From Oceanicoccus sp. (lineage in GTDB: Bacteria; Pseudomonadota; Gammaproteobacteria; Pseudomonadales; Dasaniaceae), in assembly GCF_029238675.1 (NCBI RefSeq), contig NZ_JAQWFR010000023.1, positions 1 through 64,000 of the forward strand: a DNA stretch of 64,000 nt, written 5' to 3'. This document shows positions 36,743-47,396 of the stretch, one piece after another. How positions within the stretch are numbered: the stretch's first letter is position 1; every line of letters starts with the position of its first letter. The position numbers and the translations under genes were made by a program. The notes beneath the pieces are model-generated. The model did not search any database and had not been told where the DNA came from. It saw nothing but the letters and a program-made list of their open reading frames with translations.

Positions 36743-37492
36743 ATGAAGGTTCTTGTTCCTGTTAAGCGTGTTGCTGACGCTTATGTAAAAGTGCGTGCCA
36801 AAGCTGATGGCACTGGCGCTGATCTGAATAATGTAAAAATGGCTATCAATCCATTCTGCGAGATTGCAGTTGAAGAAGCTGTTCGTTTAAAAGAAGCGGG
36901 CACCGTTACTGAAATCATCGCTGTGTCCCTGGGTGACAAATCTTGCCAGGAGCAGATTCGCACTTCTCTAGCCCTGGGTGCCGATCGTGGTATTCAGGTT
37001 GAAACCGATGCAGAATTACAGCCTCTGGCTGTTGCCAAACTGCTAAAAGCGATTGTCGACAAAGAGCAGCCAGACATTGTTCTTCTGGGTAAGCAGTCTA
37101 TCGATGGTGACAACAACCAGACTGGCCAAATGCTAGCCGCCCTGGCCGGCTTGCCTCAAGGTACTTTTGCCTCTGAAATTGAGGTTGCCGATGGTAAAGT
37201 GAATGTAACCCGTGAGATTGACGGTGGTTTACAAACAGTAGCTTTAAATTTGCCAGCGATTATCACTACCGATCTTCGTTTAAACGAACCTCGCTATGCT
37301 TCTCTGCCCAATATTATGAAGGCAAAGAGAAAGCCATTGGATGTAATGACACCAGACGAACTGGGTGTTGATATTGCCCCTCGTCTGACCACCGTTAAAG
37401 TTGAGCCACCTGCAGAGCGTTCAGCGGGTATCAAGGTTGAGTCAGTCGAAGTGCTGGTTGATAAACTGAAAAATGAAGCGAAGGTGATCTAA
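36743..37492 (+). CDS. etfB: Electron transfer flavoprotein beta subunit
   Basis: 249 residues beginning [20 protein letters not shown], with the ETF-beta signature around [27 protein letters not shown] (AMP/FAD interface). It accepts electrons from acyl-CoA and other dehydrogenases together with EtfA. Shine-Dalgarno GGAG is upstream. It overlaps etfA by one base. Confidence 0.97.
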   Translation: MKVLVPVKRVADAYVKVRAKADGTGADLNNVKMAINPFCEIAVEEAVRLKEAGTVTEIIAVSLGDKSCQEQIRTSLALGADRGIQVETDAELQPLAVAKLLKAIVDKEQPDIVLLGKQSIDGDNNQTGQMLAALAGLPQGTFASEIEVADGKVNVTREIDGGLQTVALNLPAIITTDLRLNEPRYASLPNIMKAKRKPLDVMTPDELGVDIAPRLTTVKVEPPAERSAGIKVESVEVLVDKLKNEAKVI

Positions 37493-38421
37493 TGAGTATT
37501 TTAATTTTAGCTGAACACGATAATGCTTCTATCAAAGAAACGACATTAAATGTAGTCACTGCGGCTGCTGCCATTGGCGGTGATATCACTTTACTGGTTG
37601 CAGGCTCTGATTGTGCTGCTGCCGGTGAAGCTGCTGCAAAAATTGCTGGTGTTACTAAAGTATTGGTAGCTGATAATGCTGCCTATGCTAACCAGTTGGC
37701 TGAAAATGTTGCGCCGTTGGTTGTGGAGTTAGCTGCTGATTATGGCTATGTATTGGCTCCTGCAACAACTACTGGCAAAAACGTTGCTCCTCGCATTGCT
37801 GCTTTATTAGATGTTGCTCAAATCTCTGACATCATTGCTGTTGAAAGCGCGGATACATTCAAGCGTCCAATCTATGCTGGCAATATTATTGCTACTGTTC
37901 AATCTGCCGATGCCACTAAAGTAATTACTGTGCGTGGTACTGCGTTTGACGCTGCGGCGGCTGAAGGTGGTTCTGCGGCGGTTGAAACTGTTGCTTCTGC
38001 CCATGATGCAGGTACTTCAAGCTTTGTTGGTGAAGAAGTTGCTGTTAGCGACCGTCCTGAATTAACCGCTGCAGGTGTTATCGTCTCTGGTGGTCGCGGT
38101 ATGCAAAGTGGTGAGAACTTCGCTCTGCTGGAATCTGTTGCGGACAAACTGGGTGCTGCTGTTGGTGCATCTCGTGCTGCTGTTGATGCTGGTTTTGTTC
38201 CTAACGATATGCAGGTAGGTCAAACGGGTAAAATTGTTGCACCTGATTTGTATATTGCTGTAGGTATCTCCGGTGCCATCCAGCACTTGGCTGGTATGAA
38301 AGACAGTAAAATCATTGTTGCGATTAACAAAGACGAAGATGCTCCTATCTTCCAGGTTGCTGACTACGGTTTGGTAGCTGATTTGTTTGATGCGGTGCCT
38401 GAATTGGATTCTGCTCTGTAA
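37492..38421 (+). CDS. etfA: Electron transfer flavoprotein alpha subunit
   Basis: 309 residues. Variable N-terminal domain, then the FAD-binding C-terminal domain with [36 protein letters not shown] and [18 protein letters not shown], all diagnostic. Its start overlaps the etfB stop (TAATG). A strong terminator follows at 38440. Confidence 0.97.
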   Translation: MSILILAEHDNASIKETTLNVVTAAAAIGGDITLLVAGSDCAAAGEAAAKIAGVTKVLVADNAAYANQLAENVAPLVVELAADYGYVLAPATTTGKNVAPRIAALLDVAQISDIIAVESADTFKRPIYAGNIIATVQSADATKVITVRGTAFDAAAAEGGSAAVETVASAHDAGTSSFVGEEVAVSDRPELTAAGVIVSGGRGMQSGENFALLESVADKLGAAVGASRAAVDAGFVPNDMQVGQTGKIVAPDLYIAVGISGAIQHLAGMKDSKIIVAINKDEDAPIFQVADYGLVADLFDAVPELDSAL

Positions 38422-38439
38422 GCTGAATTTAGATTCAAA

Positions 38440-38466
38440 AAAACCCGGCTTTAGCCGGGTTTTTTT
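38440..38466 (+). terminator. Rho-independent terminator after etfA
   Basis: Stem AAACCCGGCT/AGCCGGGTTT with a short TT loop and at least seven T, 18 bases past the etfA stop. Confidence 0.95.
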
Positions 38467-38488
38467 ATGCCCCTAAAAAATACGCCGC

Positions 38489-38592
38489 CGTCATTCCCGC
38501 GCAGGCGGGAATCCAGTGCTGTAGATTTCCGCTTTGGCGGAAATAACAGCATAAGCATGCAGGCTGGATTCCCGCCTGCGCGGGAATGACGG
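38489..38592. repeat. REP/MITE-like palindromic element, copy
   Basis: About 104 bp and the cleanest member of the family. The end modules CGTCATTCCCGC...GCGGGAATGACGG are inverted repeats, and each can also fold on itself. The inner hairpin is ATTTCCGCTTTGGCGGAAAT. It lies between convergent etfA and the antiporter gene. Confidence 0.9.
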
Positions 38593-38601
38593 AGTGTAGG
38601 A

Positions 38602-39771
38602 TTAATCCCGCCGTAATTTATCCGAAACCGCAATCGGTGTCATACAATTAAAGATTACGATATAAGATGAAATAACAAAGGTGATAATGGCTGTAGCCTG
38701 AATCAGGTGGGAGGCTTCTTTGCCAATTAGTGAAGCTCCGGTGGCTACATAAGCAATCAATAACGAGAACTCACTGATTTGCCCCAACCGAAAACCGATA
38801 TCCCAGGCCAGTGGTTTTCTCTCGCTAACATTGCGTAACAGGCCGTAATAGATAACTGGTTTTAAACCAATAATTAATAGGGCCAAAATAGCAGCTGGTA
38901 ATAAAATACTACCCAGCAAGCTTAAGTCAAAACGTGCACCCAGCGAGAAAAAGAACAGTACTAAAAAGAAATCTCTCAACGGTTTCAAGTTGACCGCTAT
39001 ATATTGTGATATTGGGCTGGTTGCCAAAGAAATACCGGCGATAAACGCGCCAATTTCAGCGGATAGCCCAACCATATGAGCGGCTTCTGCCATTCCTAAA
39101 CACCAGCCAATGGCGAGTAGAAAAATATACTCATGAAAACGGTCAAAAGTTTGAATCAGTTTTAGCAAAATATATTTAACAAAACCGATCGCAAACAAAA
39201 TAAACAAAGGTAGGGCGATAACGGTTTTACCTAGTAGCATTAAATCAAATTCACCGACGTCGCCGCTGAGTAAAATTAACAGCACAAAGATAGCGATAAC
39301 ATCCTGAATTAATAATAGGCCAATCATCATCTCGCCCATATGTCGGTGATGGAGTACGGTGGTGGGTAATAATTTGATACCAATAATAGTACTGGAAAAC
39401 ATCATTGCCGCGCCGACAATAACCGATTCCGTATGGGTGAAGCTAAAGCTCCAGGCTACCCCATAGCCAATAGCTGCAAAAGCAACAGAGCTGATCATGG
39501 CCACCCAGGATGCTTTTTTCATAGTGGAGATCAAGGCTTGGGGTTGCATATCCAGGCCAAGCAAAAACAATAAGAAAATAATACCGAAATGAGCGATATC
39601 AGATAATAATTTTAAGTCGGTCACATAGCCCATACCATAGGGGCCGATTAATGCACCTAAAGCGATATAAGCAATTAACATGGGTTGGCGGGTATAGAGG
39701 GCAACCGAGGCAAGCACGGCGGCACCTGAGAATATCAGGAAAAAAGCAAAGGTAATGCTGTTGGGGTCCAT
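38602..39771 (-). CDS. Cation:proton antiporter, CPA2/KefB-like membrane domain
   Basis: 389 residues, almost entirely hydrophobic with about 11-12 transmembrane segments. YIALGALIGPYGMGYV and IIFLLFLLGLDMQPQAL are typical of the Na+/H+-exchanger (CPA2) fold, as are the MMFSSTIIGIKLLP, QDVIAIFVLL and GLSAEIGAFIAGISLA segments. No TrkA-N/RCK regulatory domain follows, so it is a membrane domain only, unlike full KefB/KefC. The transported cation (K+ or Na+) cannot be told from sequence. It stands alone on minus. Confidence 0.88.
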   Translation of the reverse strand: MDPNSITFAFFLIFSGAAVLASVALYTRQPMLIAYIALGALIGPYGMGYVTDLKLLSDIAHFGIIFLLFLLGLDMQPQALISTMKKASWVAMISSVAFAAIGYGVAWSFSFTHTESVIVGAAMMFSSTIIGIKLLPTTVLHHRHMGEMMIGLLLIQDVIAIFVLLILLSGDVGEFDLMLLGKTVIALPLFILFAIGFVKYILLKLIQTFDRFHEYIFLLAIGWCLGMAEAAHMVGLSAEIGAFIAGISLATSPISQYIAVNLKPLRDFFLVLFFFSLGARFDLSLLGSILLPAAILALLIIGLKPVIYYGLLRNVSERKPLAWDIGFRLGQISEFSLLIAYVATGASLIGKEASHLIQATAIITFVISSYIVIFNCMTPIAVSDKLRRD

Positions 39772-39855
39772 GATGATTGTTAGCCAATTATTGTCTTTAC
39801 AGGATTATTACGTTAAACCAATAAAAAGGCCACTTAATAGTGACCTCTTTAATCT

Positions 39856-39925
39856 GTCATTTCCGCGTAGGCGGGAATCCAGTGGTTTTGGATGTACTCT
39901 GGGTTCCCGCCTTCGCGGGAACGAC
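39856..39925. repeat. REP-like palindromic element, short copy
   Basis: About 70 bp: two end modules (GTCATTTCCGCG...GCGGGAATCC and GGGTTCCCGCC...GCGGGAACGAC) around a short, diverged centre without the inner hairpin. Its end coincides with the DUF934 stop codon. Confidence 0.85.
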
Positions 39926-40407
39926 TAACGTCTTTTAAACAAAGGCTCTGGCTGGTCAATCGCAGCCTGGTAAGCGTCACTAAAATCAGCAAAGCTATCC
40001 AGGGCTTTATCAAGGTCAACACCATCGAGGGCAAAGGCATTAAAGCCACAGCGATTAAGAAAGTACAATTGGTCGCGAATAAATTCACCAATAGCCCTGA
40101 CTTCGCCTTGGTAATTATGTTGCTGGCGCAGTTCACGGCCATAGGTAAAGCCGCGACCATCGGCAAAGGCCGGGAAGTTAATGGCAACAACGTCAAAGTT
40201 ATCAAGGCTGTCGGCAATCAGCTGTGGCGATTCATCGCTGTTCAACCAAACTCCTAATTGACCGCGCTGGGCCAAAGTATCTTTCTGTCCGTTCCATAAA
40301 GATAGCGGAACAATAACAGCACCTTCAGGAACTTCAGTGGCTTGCGCATCCAGAACTTGCCAGTTGTCATCGGTAACAGCACCGTCTTTAATAATTTTAT
40401 TTGGCAT
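39925..40407 (-). CDS. DUF934 family protein (sulfite-reductase-associated)
   Basis: 160 residues from ATG 40407 (MPNKIIKDGAV), which overlaps the cysI end by 11 bases, so the two are translationally coupled. The DUF934 features are LGVWLNSDESPQLI, FPAFADGRGFTYGRELR, VRAIGEFIRDQLYFLNRCGFNAF and a C-terminal acidic segment. The family is found next to cysI in Pseudomonas-type genomes and is inferred to aid sulfite reduction. Its biochemical role is not proven. Confidence 0.9.
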   Translation of the reverse strand: MPNKIIKDGAVTDDNWQVLDAQATEVPEGAVIVPLSLWNGQKDTLAQRGQLGVWLNSDESPQLIADSLDNFDVVAINFPAFADGRGFTYGRELRQQHNYQGEVRAIGEFIRDQLYFLNRCGFNAFALDGVDLDKALDSFADFSDAYQAAIDQPEPLFKRR

Positions 40408-42055
40408 AGACTTTCTCCTTAAACGGATCAATGCCGACACGTCGATAAGTGTCGAGGAAACTTTCTTCTTCAGTGCGTAGAGTTACATAAATATCGAGAA
40501 TTTTTTCGACAACATCAGGAACGTCAGCAGAAGAGAAAGAAGGGCCAAGGATTTTTGCTAGCGAGGCATCTTTATCCTGGCTACCACCCAATGAAATTTG
40601 GAAAAACTCCTGGCCTTTTTTATCCACACCCAATATACCAATATGGCCAATATGGTGGTGACCACAGGCATTCATACAGCCCGATATATTCAGGTCAATA
40701 GGACCTAAGTCATAGAGATAATCCAAATCATCAAATTTGCGTTGAATAGCTTCGGATACAGGTAGCGACTTGGCATTAGCCAAGGCACAGAAATCACCGC
40801 CGGGGCAGCAAATCATATCGGTCAGGTAGTTAATATTTGCTGTCGCAAAATTCTGTGCCTGGGCCTGCTCGAAAACCGCTAGCAGTTGATCTTTACGCAC
40901 ATGGGCCAAAATCAGGTTTTGCTGATGACTGGCACGAATTTCACCGAAAGAGAACTGGTCTGCCATATCGGCAACCGCTTCCATTTGCTGGTCGGTTAAA
41001 TCTCCAGGGGCATAACCTGTAGCTTTTAGCGATAAGGTAACCATCGCATAACCAGGTGCTTGATGGGCATCGACATTGCGCTTTAACCAGTTAGCAAAGG
41101 CTGGGTTCTGCGCAGCTTGTTCCGCAAGGGAAGCTTCGGCAGCATTATCATCAATGCTGGCGTAATCCGGTGAATGGAAAAAGGACTTGGCTCGATCAAA
41201 TTCGGCTTCCGTTAAAGTAGAAGGGCCGTCTTTGATGGTTGCCCACTCTTGCTCAACTTTTTCGCGGAAGGCTTCAATACCCATAGCGCGAACCAAAATC
41301 TTGATTCTGGCTTTGTATTTGTTATCGCGGCGACCAAGCTGGTTATAGACCCGCAAGATGGCTTCCAGATAAGTGATTAAATGTTGCTTGGGTAAGAAAT
41401 CAACAATCTCGGTAGCAATCACCGGAGTCCGGCCCAGACCGCCACCAACTAATACGCGGAAACCAGTTTCGCCTTCAGCGTTATGAACGACCTCAATACC
41501 GATATCATGCATTTGTGTTGCAGCGCGATCAGCCTCAGAAGCACACACGGCGATTTTAAATTTACGGGGTAAAAAGGCAAATTCAGGGTGGAAGGTAGAC
41601 CACTCGCGGATAATCTCACAGTAAGGGCGTGGATCTTCCAGCTCATCGGCAGCAGCACCGGCAAATTGGTCGGTGGTGGTGTTGCGGATACAGTTGCCAC
41701 TGGTTTGGATAGCATGCATCTGTACTGAGGCCAGTTCTTCCAGGATATCGGGTACTTCTTCCAGCTTGGGCCAGTTTAACTGCAGATTCTGGCGGGTACT
41801 GAAATGGCCATAGCCTTTGTCATAGTGGCGGCTGATGTGGGCCAGTTTACGCATCTGGGTGCTGTTGAAGGTGCCGTAAGGAATAGCAATACGCAACATA
41901 GGGGCTAAACGCTGCACATACAGGCCGTTTTGCAGGCGTAAGGGCAGGAATTGCTCATCGGTGATTTCACCGGCCAGGTAACGCTCTGTCTGGCCGCGAT
42001 ACTGGTTTACCCGTTCGTCTACCAAGCGCTGATCGTGTTCGTCGTATATATACAT
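40397..42055 (-). CDS. cysI: Sulfite reductase hemoprotein (nitrite/sulfite reductase family)
   Basis: Six-electron reduction of sulfite to sulfide with siroheme and a 4Fe-4S cluster. 552 residues with two ferredoxin-like/siroheme half-domains. It has YGTFNSTQMRKLAHISRHYDKGYGHFSTRQNLQLNW early, RVLVGGGLGR in the middle, and cluster/siroheme cysteines in CCPGGDFCALANAK and NISGCMNACGHHHIGHIG. Resembles the Pseudomonas-type CysI that works without CysJ. The downstream DUF934 gene overlaps it. Confidence 0.93.
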   Translation of the reverse strand: MYIYDEHDQRLVDERVNQYRGQTERYLAGEITDEQFLPLRLQNGLYVQRLAPMLRIAIPYGTFNSTQMRKLAHISRHYDKGYGHFSTRQNLQLNWPKLEEVPDILEELASVQMHAIQTSGNCIRNTTTDQFAGAAADELEDPRPYCEIIREWSTFHPEFAFLPRKFKIAVCASEADRAATQMHDIGIEVVHNAEGETGFRVLVGGGLGRTPVIATEIVDFLPKQHLITYLEAILRVYNQLGRRDNKYKARIKILVRAMGIEAFREKVEQEWATIKDGPSTLTEAEFDRAKSFFHSPDYASIDDNAAEASLAEQAAQNPAFANWLKRNVDAHQAPGYAMVTLSLKATGYAPGDLTDQQMEAVADMADQFSFGEIRASHQQNLILAHVRKDQLLAVFEQAQAQNFATANINYLTDMICCPGGDFCALANAKSLPVSEAIQRKFDDLDYLYDLGPIDLNISGCMNACGHHHIGHIGILGVDKKGQEFFQISLGGSQDKDASLAKILGPSFSSADVPDVVEKILDIYVTLRTEEESFLDTYRRVGIDPFKEKVYAK

Positions 42056-42181
42056 TGGAGCCTTGCTGTAATTAGGTTAAAAGCTGTAATCGGTTAAAAA
42101 TGACGCGGGATTGTACTAAATTTGATGCCGTTGGGCGAGATAAGTTTCTGTAATTGCTTGCTATATTGGGTTTGAAGCACA

Positions 42182-42207
42182 GTCATTCCCACCATCGCGG
42201 GAATGAC
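42182..42207. repeat. REP-like palindromic element, single module
   Basis: A single 26-bp palindrome of the family (GTCATTCCC, centre, GCGGGAATGAC) in the spacer upstream of cysI and of a small ORF. Confidence 0.8.
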
Positions 42208-42312
42208 TGGTGTAGGCGATCAAATCCCCCCTTTTGATTTAAAGAGATACTGCTATAATGCCGCCCAGAAAAAATACCCCCAACTAGTAATACCTGATGA
42301 GGAACAAGCAGT

Positions 42313-42426
42313 ATGTCAGATCAAGAGAAGCATAATGATGGCCTAAACGATGCCTTTGCAGCCACCGCAGTGATTGCCCTTGTAGTCGGTACCGTTGTAT
42401 TTTGGTTGAGTGGAATGCCCATTTAA
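42313..42426 (+). CDS. Small single-pass membrane protein, 37 residues
   Basis: ATG 42313, with GAGGA 9-14 bases upstream, opens a 37-codon frame: MSDQEKHNDGLNDAFAATAV, then a hydrophobic helix VIALVVGTVVFWLSGMPI. The layout is a charged cytoplasmic head and one transmembrane segment at the C-terminus. It lies between divergent cysI and convergent metH, with a TATAAT at 42254-42259 upstream. Good codon structure and ribosome-binding site favour a real gene. I do not recognise a family and the function is unknown. Confidence 0.65.
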   Translation: MSDQEKHNDGLNDAFAATAVIALVVGTVVFWLSGMPI

Positions 42427-42436
42427 CGGTCGATAT

Positions 42437-42460
42437 AAGGCGCTCGATTGGGCGCCTTGG
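42437..42460. terminator. Hairpin between the small ORF and metH
   Basis: AAGGCGC/GCGCCTT inverted repeat with a loop of about nine bases in the convergent gap. It lacks a clear T tract on either strand, so it is a weak terminator candidate. Confidence 0.4.
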
Positions 42461-42489
42461 TCACACTTCTAATGCCTGGCGATCATGGG

Positions 42490-45400
42490 TTATAGGTCAT
42501 AGTCCAACACAGGTGATAACCAGCGTTCCAGTTCCTTTTCTGTCATTCCCTTACGTTCTGCCAGGCTATCTACTTGGTCTTTACTGATTTTGCCCGTAGC
42601 AAAATAACTGGACTCAGGGTGAGAGTAGTAAAAACCACTGACAGCAGCAGCTGGTGTCATGGCGTAATGTTCGGTGAGTTCAACACCGATATTCTCTTCT
42701 GCGGATAACAGCTTAAATAGAGTACCTTTTTCAGTATGGTCGGGGCAGGCAGGATAGCCAGGTGCAGGACGAATACCGTGGTAACGCTCTTTAATCAATT
42801 CTTCATTGCTTAGCGCTTCGTCGCCAGCATAGCCCCAGATCTCTTTACGAACTCGTAAGTGCATATGTTCAGCAAAAGATTCCGCCAGACGGTCAGCCAG
42901 CGCTTTTACCATAATCGCACTATAATCATCATCCGCTGCTTCATATTGCCGAGCTAATTCTTCCGCGCCAATACCTGCGGTAACAACAAAGCCACCAATA
43001 TAGTCCTCAAGGCCTGTACTCTTGGGTGCAATAAAGTCAGCCAGGCTGAAATTCGGCTTGCGATTAGGCTTGGCAGTTTGTTGGCGAATATGGTGCAGGG
43101 TGGTGGGTTGATCATCACCAGTAAGCACCTCGATATCATCGCTATTGACTTGGTTAGCTGGCCAGAAACCAATAACCGCTTTAGCGGTCAATAATTTCTC
43201 GTCGATCAGTTTTTTCAGCATCTTCTGCGCATCATCAAATAAGGTGCGAGCCGCTTCACCAACCACTTTATCATCGAGAATTTTTGGGTATTTACCGGCT
43301 AAATCCCAGCTGATAAAAAACGGCGTCCAATCAATAGTGTCTACTAGATCCGCTAGCGGATAGTCATCAAAAACCCTGGTGCCCAGAAAGCTGGGTTTTG
43401 GTGGTGTGTAATTATCCCACTCAATTTTTGGCGCATTCGCTTTTGCCGCTTCATAAGTTAGAGGCTTGGCTTTAGGCTGACGGTTTTTAACCCGCTCACG
43501 TACTACAGCATATTCCTCTTTGCGTTCCTGCCAAAAACTTTCATACAGCTTTTCGCTGAGCAGAGCACTGGCCACCGACACACTTCGAGAAGCATCGGGA
43601 ACATAGATAATAGGGGCCTGATCATACTGCGGTTCAATTTTAACCGCAGTATGCGCTTTAGAGGTGGTGGCACCACCGATCATTAAGGGGATTGAAAAGC
43701 CCTGGTCCTTCATTTCCCTGGCGACATGAACCATTTCATCCAGCGAAGGGGTAATCAAGCCACTAAGACCAATAATGTCGGCATTTTCTTCTTTGGCGAC
43801 GCGAAGGATTTCATCGCAGGCAACCATTACCCCAAGGTCAACCACCTCATAGTTATTACACTGCAAGACAACACCCACAATATTTTTACCAATATCGTGT
43901 ACGTCACCTTTAACGGTGGCCATAATAATTTTACCATTGCTGGTGGCGCCATCATTTTTTTCTTCTTCGATAAAAGGCTGTAAGTGCGCTACCGCTTGCT
44001 TCATAACGCGGGCACTTTTTACCACCTGCGGTAAAAACATTTTACCGTCACCGAATAAATCACCAACGACATTCATGCCGTCCATCAAGGGGCCTTCAAT
44101 CACCTCGATAGGGCGCTCGGCATTAACGCGGGCTTCTTCGGCGTCTTCAATAATATAGGTGGTGATACCTTTAACCAGGGCGTGCTCAATACGTTTTTCA
44201 ACGGGGTAGTCACGCCACTCAAGGTTTTCAACTTGCTTCTTAGCGCCATCACCAGCGTAATCACCGGCAATATCCAGCAATCTTTCGGTGCTATCGTCGC
44301 GGCGGTTTAGAATTACATCTTCAACGGCTTCTTTAAGTTCGGCAGGCAAGTCGTCATACACGGCAAGCTGGCCGGCATTGACAATACCCATATCCAAACC
44401 GGCTTTGATTGCGTGATATAAAAACACCGAGTGAATCGCTTCGCGTACCGGGTTATTACCGCGAAAAGAGAACGATACGTTACTAACGCCACCAGAAATC
44501 ATCGCATGGGGTAAGTTCTCTTTAATAAAGCGGCAGGCTTCAATAAAATCCACGGCATAGTTGTTGTGCTCTTCGATACCGGTAGCCACTGCAAAAATAT
44601 TCGGGTCGAAAATAATATCCTGTGGCGGTAGGCCTACAACATCGACCAGTATTTTATAAGAGCGCTCGCAGATTTCATTTTTACGGGCGAGCGTATCCGC
44701 CTGACCTTCTTCATCAAAGGCCATAACGACAACGGCAGCGCCATAGTCCAGACATAGCTGGGCTTTTTCAATAAACTCCGCTTCGCCTTCTTTAAGGCTG
44801 ATGGAGTTCACCACGGCTTTACCTTGAATGCACTTTAAGCCTGACTCAATAATTTCCCATTTAGAGGAATCGACCATAATGGGTACGCGAGAAATATCCG
44901 GCTCGGAAGCAATCAGGTTTAAAAACGTCACCATGGCTTTTTCAGCATCTAACATGCCTTCATCCATATTGATGTCGATAACCTGCGCGCCGTTTTCAAC
45001 TTGCTCGCGGGCTACATCAAGGGCGGTATCGTAGTCACCATCAATAATAAGACGTTTAAACTTTGCTGAACCGGTAACGTTACAACGCTCACCGACGTTT
45101 ACAAACAAAGAGTCTGCGCTAATGGTAAATGGCTCTAAGCCACTTAAACGACAGGCAGGAGAGGGCGTGCGTAATTCTCTGGGTTTGGAATCCAGTGCAA
45201 TGGTTGCAATAGCTTTAATATGGTCGGGGGTAGTACCGCAGCAACCACCGACCAAATTTAAAAAGCCACGATCAGCAAAACCTTTTAAATCTTGCTGCAT
45301 ATCTTCTGGTGTTTCATCGTACTCACCAAAAGCGTTAGGCAGGCCGGCATTAAAGTGACCGCTGAAATAACAGTCAGCGGCGTTAGCTAACTCCTCAACA

Positions 45401-46179
45401 AAGGGGCGTATTTCTTTAAAACGACGACCACAGTTGGTCCCCACAATTAATGGCTTGGCGTGGGCGATAGCATTCCAAAAAGCTTCAGGGCTTTGTCCTG
45501 ATAATACGCGGCCACTAATATCGGGGAAGGTCACCGAAATCATAATGGGTAATTCAATCCCTAAATCTCTAAAGCAACGCTTAACGGCATAGATAGCAGC
45601 TTTAGCATTGAGCGTATCAAAAATGGTTTCGATCATAATTAGATCGACATCGCCTTCGATTAAACCTTTAGTGGACTGGTAATAATCATCGGCCAGTTGA
45701 TCGAAGTTAATATTACGCGCACCGGGGTCGTTAACGTCGGGGGATATGGAAGCAGTCCTCGGGGTTGGCCCAAGTACTCCGGCCACAAACCGTGGTTTAT
45801 TCGGTGTTGTTTCGGTGGCTTTATCGGCGGCAGCGCGGGCAACCTTGGCTGCTTCTACATTAATCTCATAGGCATAGTCTTCAAGTTTGTAGTCACCCTG
45901 GGCTACACGGGTGGCGTTGAAGCTATTGGTTTCAATAATATCGGCGCCTGAATCCAGGTAGGCGGTATGAATTTCTTCAATGATATGCGGTTGGGTTATC
46001 GAGAGTAGGTCGTTATTGCCCTTAATATCCACATCATAATTAGCCAGTCGATCACCTCGATAATCTGCTTCTTCAAGCCCGTAGGATTGAATCATGCTGC
46101 CCATGGCCCCATCTATAATTAAGATGCGGTCTTTCAGGGCCTGCTTGAGGTTGGCAATGCGTGTATCTCTTGCTGTCAT
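42490..46179 (-). CDS. metH: Cobalamin-dependent methionine synthase
   Basis: Transfers methyl from 5-methyltetrahydrofolate to homocysteine. 1229 residues, matching E. coli MetH (1227) with all modules. The homocysteine domain has zinc cysteines in VGTNCG and [10 protein letters not shown]. The pterin-binding domain (about 355-615) includes [11 protein letters not shown] and ININMDEGM-like segments. The B12 domain has the cobalt-ligating His761 in GDVHDIGKN. The C-terminal reactivation domain binds SAM ([15 protein letters not shown]). No B12-box riboswitch is evident upstream. Confidence 0.97.
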   Translation of the reverse strand: MTARDTRIANLKQALKDRILIIDGAMGSMIQSYGLEEADYRGDRLANYDVDIKGNNDLLSITQPHIIEEIHTAYLDSGADIIETNSFNATRVAQGDYKLEDYAYEINVEAAKVARAAADKATETTPNKPRFVAGVLGPTPRTASISPDVNDPGARNINFDQLADDYYQSTKGLIEGDVDLIMIETIFDTLNAKAAIYAVKRCFRDLGIELPIMISVTFPDISGRVLSGQSPEAFWNAIAHAKPLIVGTNCGRRFKEIRPFVEELANAADCYFSGHFNAGLPNAFGEYDETPEDMQQDLKGFADRGFLNLVGGCCGTTPDHIKAIATIALDSKPRELRTPSPACRLSGLEPFTISADSLFVNVGERCNVTGSAKFKRLIIDGDYDTALDVAREQVENGAQVIDINMDEGMLDAEKAMVTFLNLIASEPDISRVPIMVDSSKWEIIESGLKCIQGKAVVNSISLKEGEAEFIEKAQLCLDYGAAVVVMAFDEEGQADTLARKNEICERSYKILVDVVGLPPQDIIFDPNIFAVATGIEEHNNYAVDFIEACRFIKENLPHAMISGGVSNVSFSFRGNNPVREAIHSVFLYHAIKAGLDMGIVNAGQLAVYDDLPAELKEAVEDVILNRRDDSTERLLDIAGDYAGDGAKKQVENLEWRDYPVEKRIEHALVKGITTYIIEDAEEARVNAERPIEVIEGPLMDGMNVVGDLFGDGKMFLPQVVKSARVMKQAVAHLQPFIEEEKNDGATSNGKIIMATVKGDVHDIGKNIVGVVLQCNNYEVVDLGVMVACDEILRVAKEENADIIGLSGLITPSLDEMVHVAREMKDQGFSIPLMIGGATTSKAHTAVKIEPQYDQAPIIYVPDASRSVSVASALLSEKLYESFWQERKEEYAVVRERVKNRQPKAKPLTYEAAKANAPKIEWDNYTPPKPSFLGTRVFDDYPLADLVDTIDWTPFFISWDLAGKYPKILDDKVVGEAARTLFDDAQKMLKKLIDEKLLTAKAVIGFWPANQVNSDDIEVLTGDDQPTTLHHIRQQTAKPNRKPNFSLADFIAPKSTGLEDYIGGFVVTAGIGAEELARQYEAADDDYSAIMVKALADRLAESFAEHMHLRVRKEIWGYAGDEALSNEELIKERYHGIRPAPGYPACPDHTEKGTLFKLLSAEENIGVELTEHYAMTPAAAVSGFYYSHPESSYFATGKISKDQVDSLAERKGMTEKELERWLSPVLDYDL

Positions 46180-46328
46180 GTGTAGCCTGTTCGCTAAAAG
46201 TCTGTAAGCCCTTATAAATTAAAGGGATTCTGGCAGTGAATAGTTAATTAACTTACTTAGTTGCTTCTCTATACCCCTGCAATCACAGTATAATAGCTGA
46301 CTAACTTGCTTATAAAAGTCAGCCGGGG

Positions 46329-46377
46329 TGCGGAAAGGCCGCATCTTAAACTATATTGAAATATTTTGATATAGTTT
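46329..46377 (+). promoter_or_regulatory. Two consecutive hairpins upstream of nfuA
   Basis: Hairpin 1 is TGCGG/CCGCA (46329-46343). Hairpin 2 is AAACTATAT/ATATAGTTT (46348-46356 and 46369-46377), followed by three more T. The second resembles a weak terminator and lies 49 bases before the nfuA ATG, which could make it a leader attenuator. Confidence 0.4.
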
Positions 46378-46425
46378 TTTGGGGCGTTGGATTAAAGAAA
46401 TCATTGAGTCAGAGGCTTATCGCTC

Positions 46426-47043
46426 ATGTCAGAAGTAGCCGAACAGGCAGCAACAGAATTAAAGATGACTATCACCGAGTCGGCCCAGGATTATCTGGCT
46501 GAGTTATTGGAAGGTCAGGAAGACGATGTATTGGGTATTCGCATGTTTGTTAATGCCCCCGGTACACCAACAGCAGAGACTTGTATTGCCTATTGTCGGG
46601 AGGCCGACCTGGATGAAGAAGATACTCTGGTTAGCTTTGAAAAGTTCACAGCAAGGTTTGAAGCTCGCAGCATTCCATTTCTTGAGGATGCCTTTGTTGA
46701 TTACGCCAAAGACCGTATGGGTGGCCAATTAACGATTAAGGCTCCCAATGCCAAGCTACCTAAGGTTAATGCCGATAGCCCGATAGAAGATCGTATTAAC
46801 TATGTGCTGTTTAATGAAGTAAACCCTTCACTGGCTGCCCATGGTGGGGAAGTATCCCTGTTGGAAGTCACTGACGAAAATATTGCCATATTGCAGTTCG
46901 GTGGCGGTTGCCAGGGTTGTGGCATGGTGGAATCCACGCTAAAAGATGGTGTTGAAAAGAACTTGTTAGAACAGGTTCCCGAGCTAAGTGCAGTGATGGA
47001 TATGACCGACCATACGGACCGTTCACACGCTTATTTCAAGTAA
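46426..47043 (+). CDS. nfuA: Fe-S biogenesis protein NfuA
   Basis: Fe-S carrier that delivers 4Fe-4S clusters to targets such as aconitase and lipoate synthase. 205 residues with an N-terminal degenerate A-type (IscA-like) domain (about 12-105, lacking the usual cysteine triad) and a C-terminal Nfu domain (about 120-205) whose cluster cysteines form CxxC in [14 protein letters not shown] 46426 follows GAGGC. It is divergent from metH. A terminator follows. Confidence 0.95.
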   Translation: MSEVAEQAATELKMTITESAQDYLAELLEGQEDDVLGIRMFVNAPGTPTAETCIAYCREADLDEEDTLVSFEKFTARFEARSIPFLEDAFVDYAKDRMGGQLTIKAPNAKLPKVNADSPIEDRINYVLFNEVNPSLAAHGGEVSLLEVTDENIAILQFGGGCQGCGMVESTLKDGVEKNLLEQVPELSAVMDMTDHTDRSHAYFK

Positions 47044-47062
47044 TTGATTGCGGTTATATTCC

Positions 47063-47091
47063 AAGGGCTGCCAATATCGCGGCCTTTTTTT
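47063..47091 (+). terminator. Rho-independent terminator after nfuA
   Basis: Imperfect stem AAGGGCTGC/GCGGCCTT with a one-base bulge, followed by TTTTTTT, 20 bases after the stop. Confidence 0.75.
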
Positions 47092-47179
47092 AACATTTCT
47101 AACAAACTCTTCCCTGTTCCTGTCTCTAAGGTACTGATTTTTCAGTATTTACCTTGTAGAAAAAAAATGTATAAAGTGA

Positions 47180-47207
47180 TTGACGGGCCTAATAAAGTGG
47201 TTACAAT
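47180..47207 (+). promoter_or_regulatory. Sigma70 promoter and long leader of the cold-shock gene
   Basis: TTGACG at 47180-47185, 16-base spacer, TACAAT at 47202-47207. The start near 47214 leaves a leader of about 180 nt before ATG 47397, comparable to the long thermosensing leaders of cspA-type genes. The rest of the 353-bp spacer holds no gene. Confidence 0.7.
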
Positions 47208-47396
47208 CTACGCAGCTTGAAAATACGGCTTGTTTTATGTTCAATCATTACGATGCTCCATCTGCAGTAGTTCGTCCTGTTCTTCATAATCAACACCAAA
47301 TTTCCCAGCTAGATTGCTCTGCATGCCTCCGTGTGTATGGGCTAAATATTGAATGTTAAAATTAGCTAATAGCTAAATGTAAAATAGGATTAAGAT

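Noticed and set aside
38602-39771. Full KefB/KefC glutathione-gated K+ efflux system
   Set aside because: The protein ends after the membrane domain; there is no RCK/TrkA-N domain and no KefF/KefG ancillary gene nearby.
46180-46425. Possible cobalamin riboswitch upstream of metH
   Set aside because: No B12-box-like conserved core could be found on the minus strand; the visible hairpins lie in plus-strand orientation toward nfuA.
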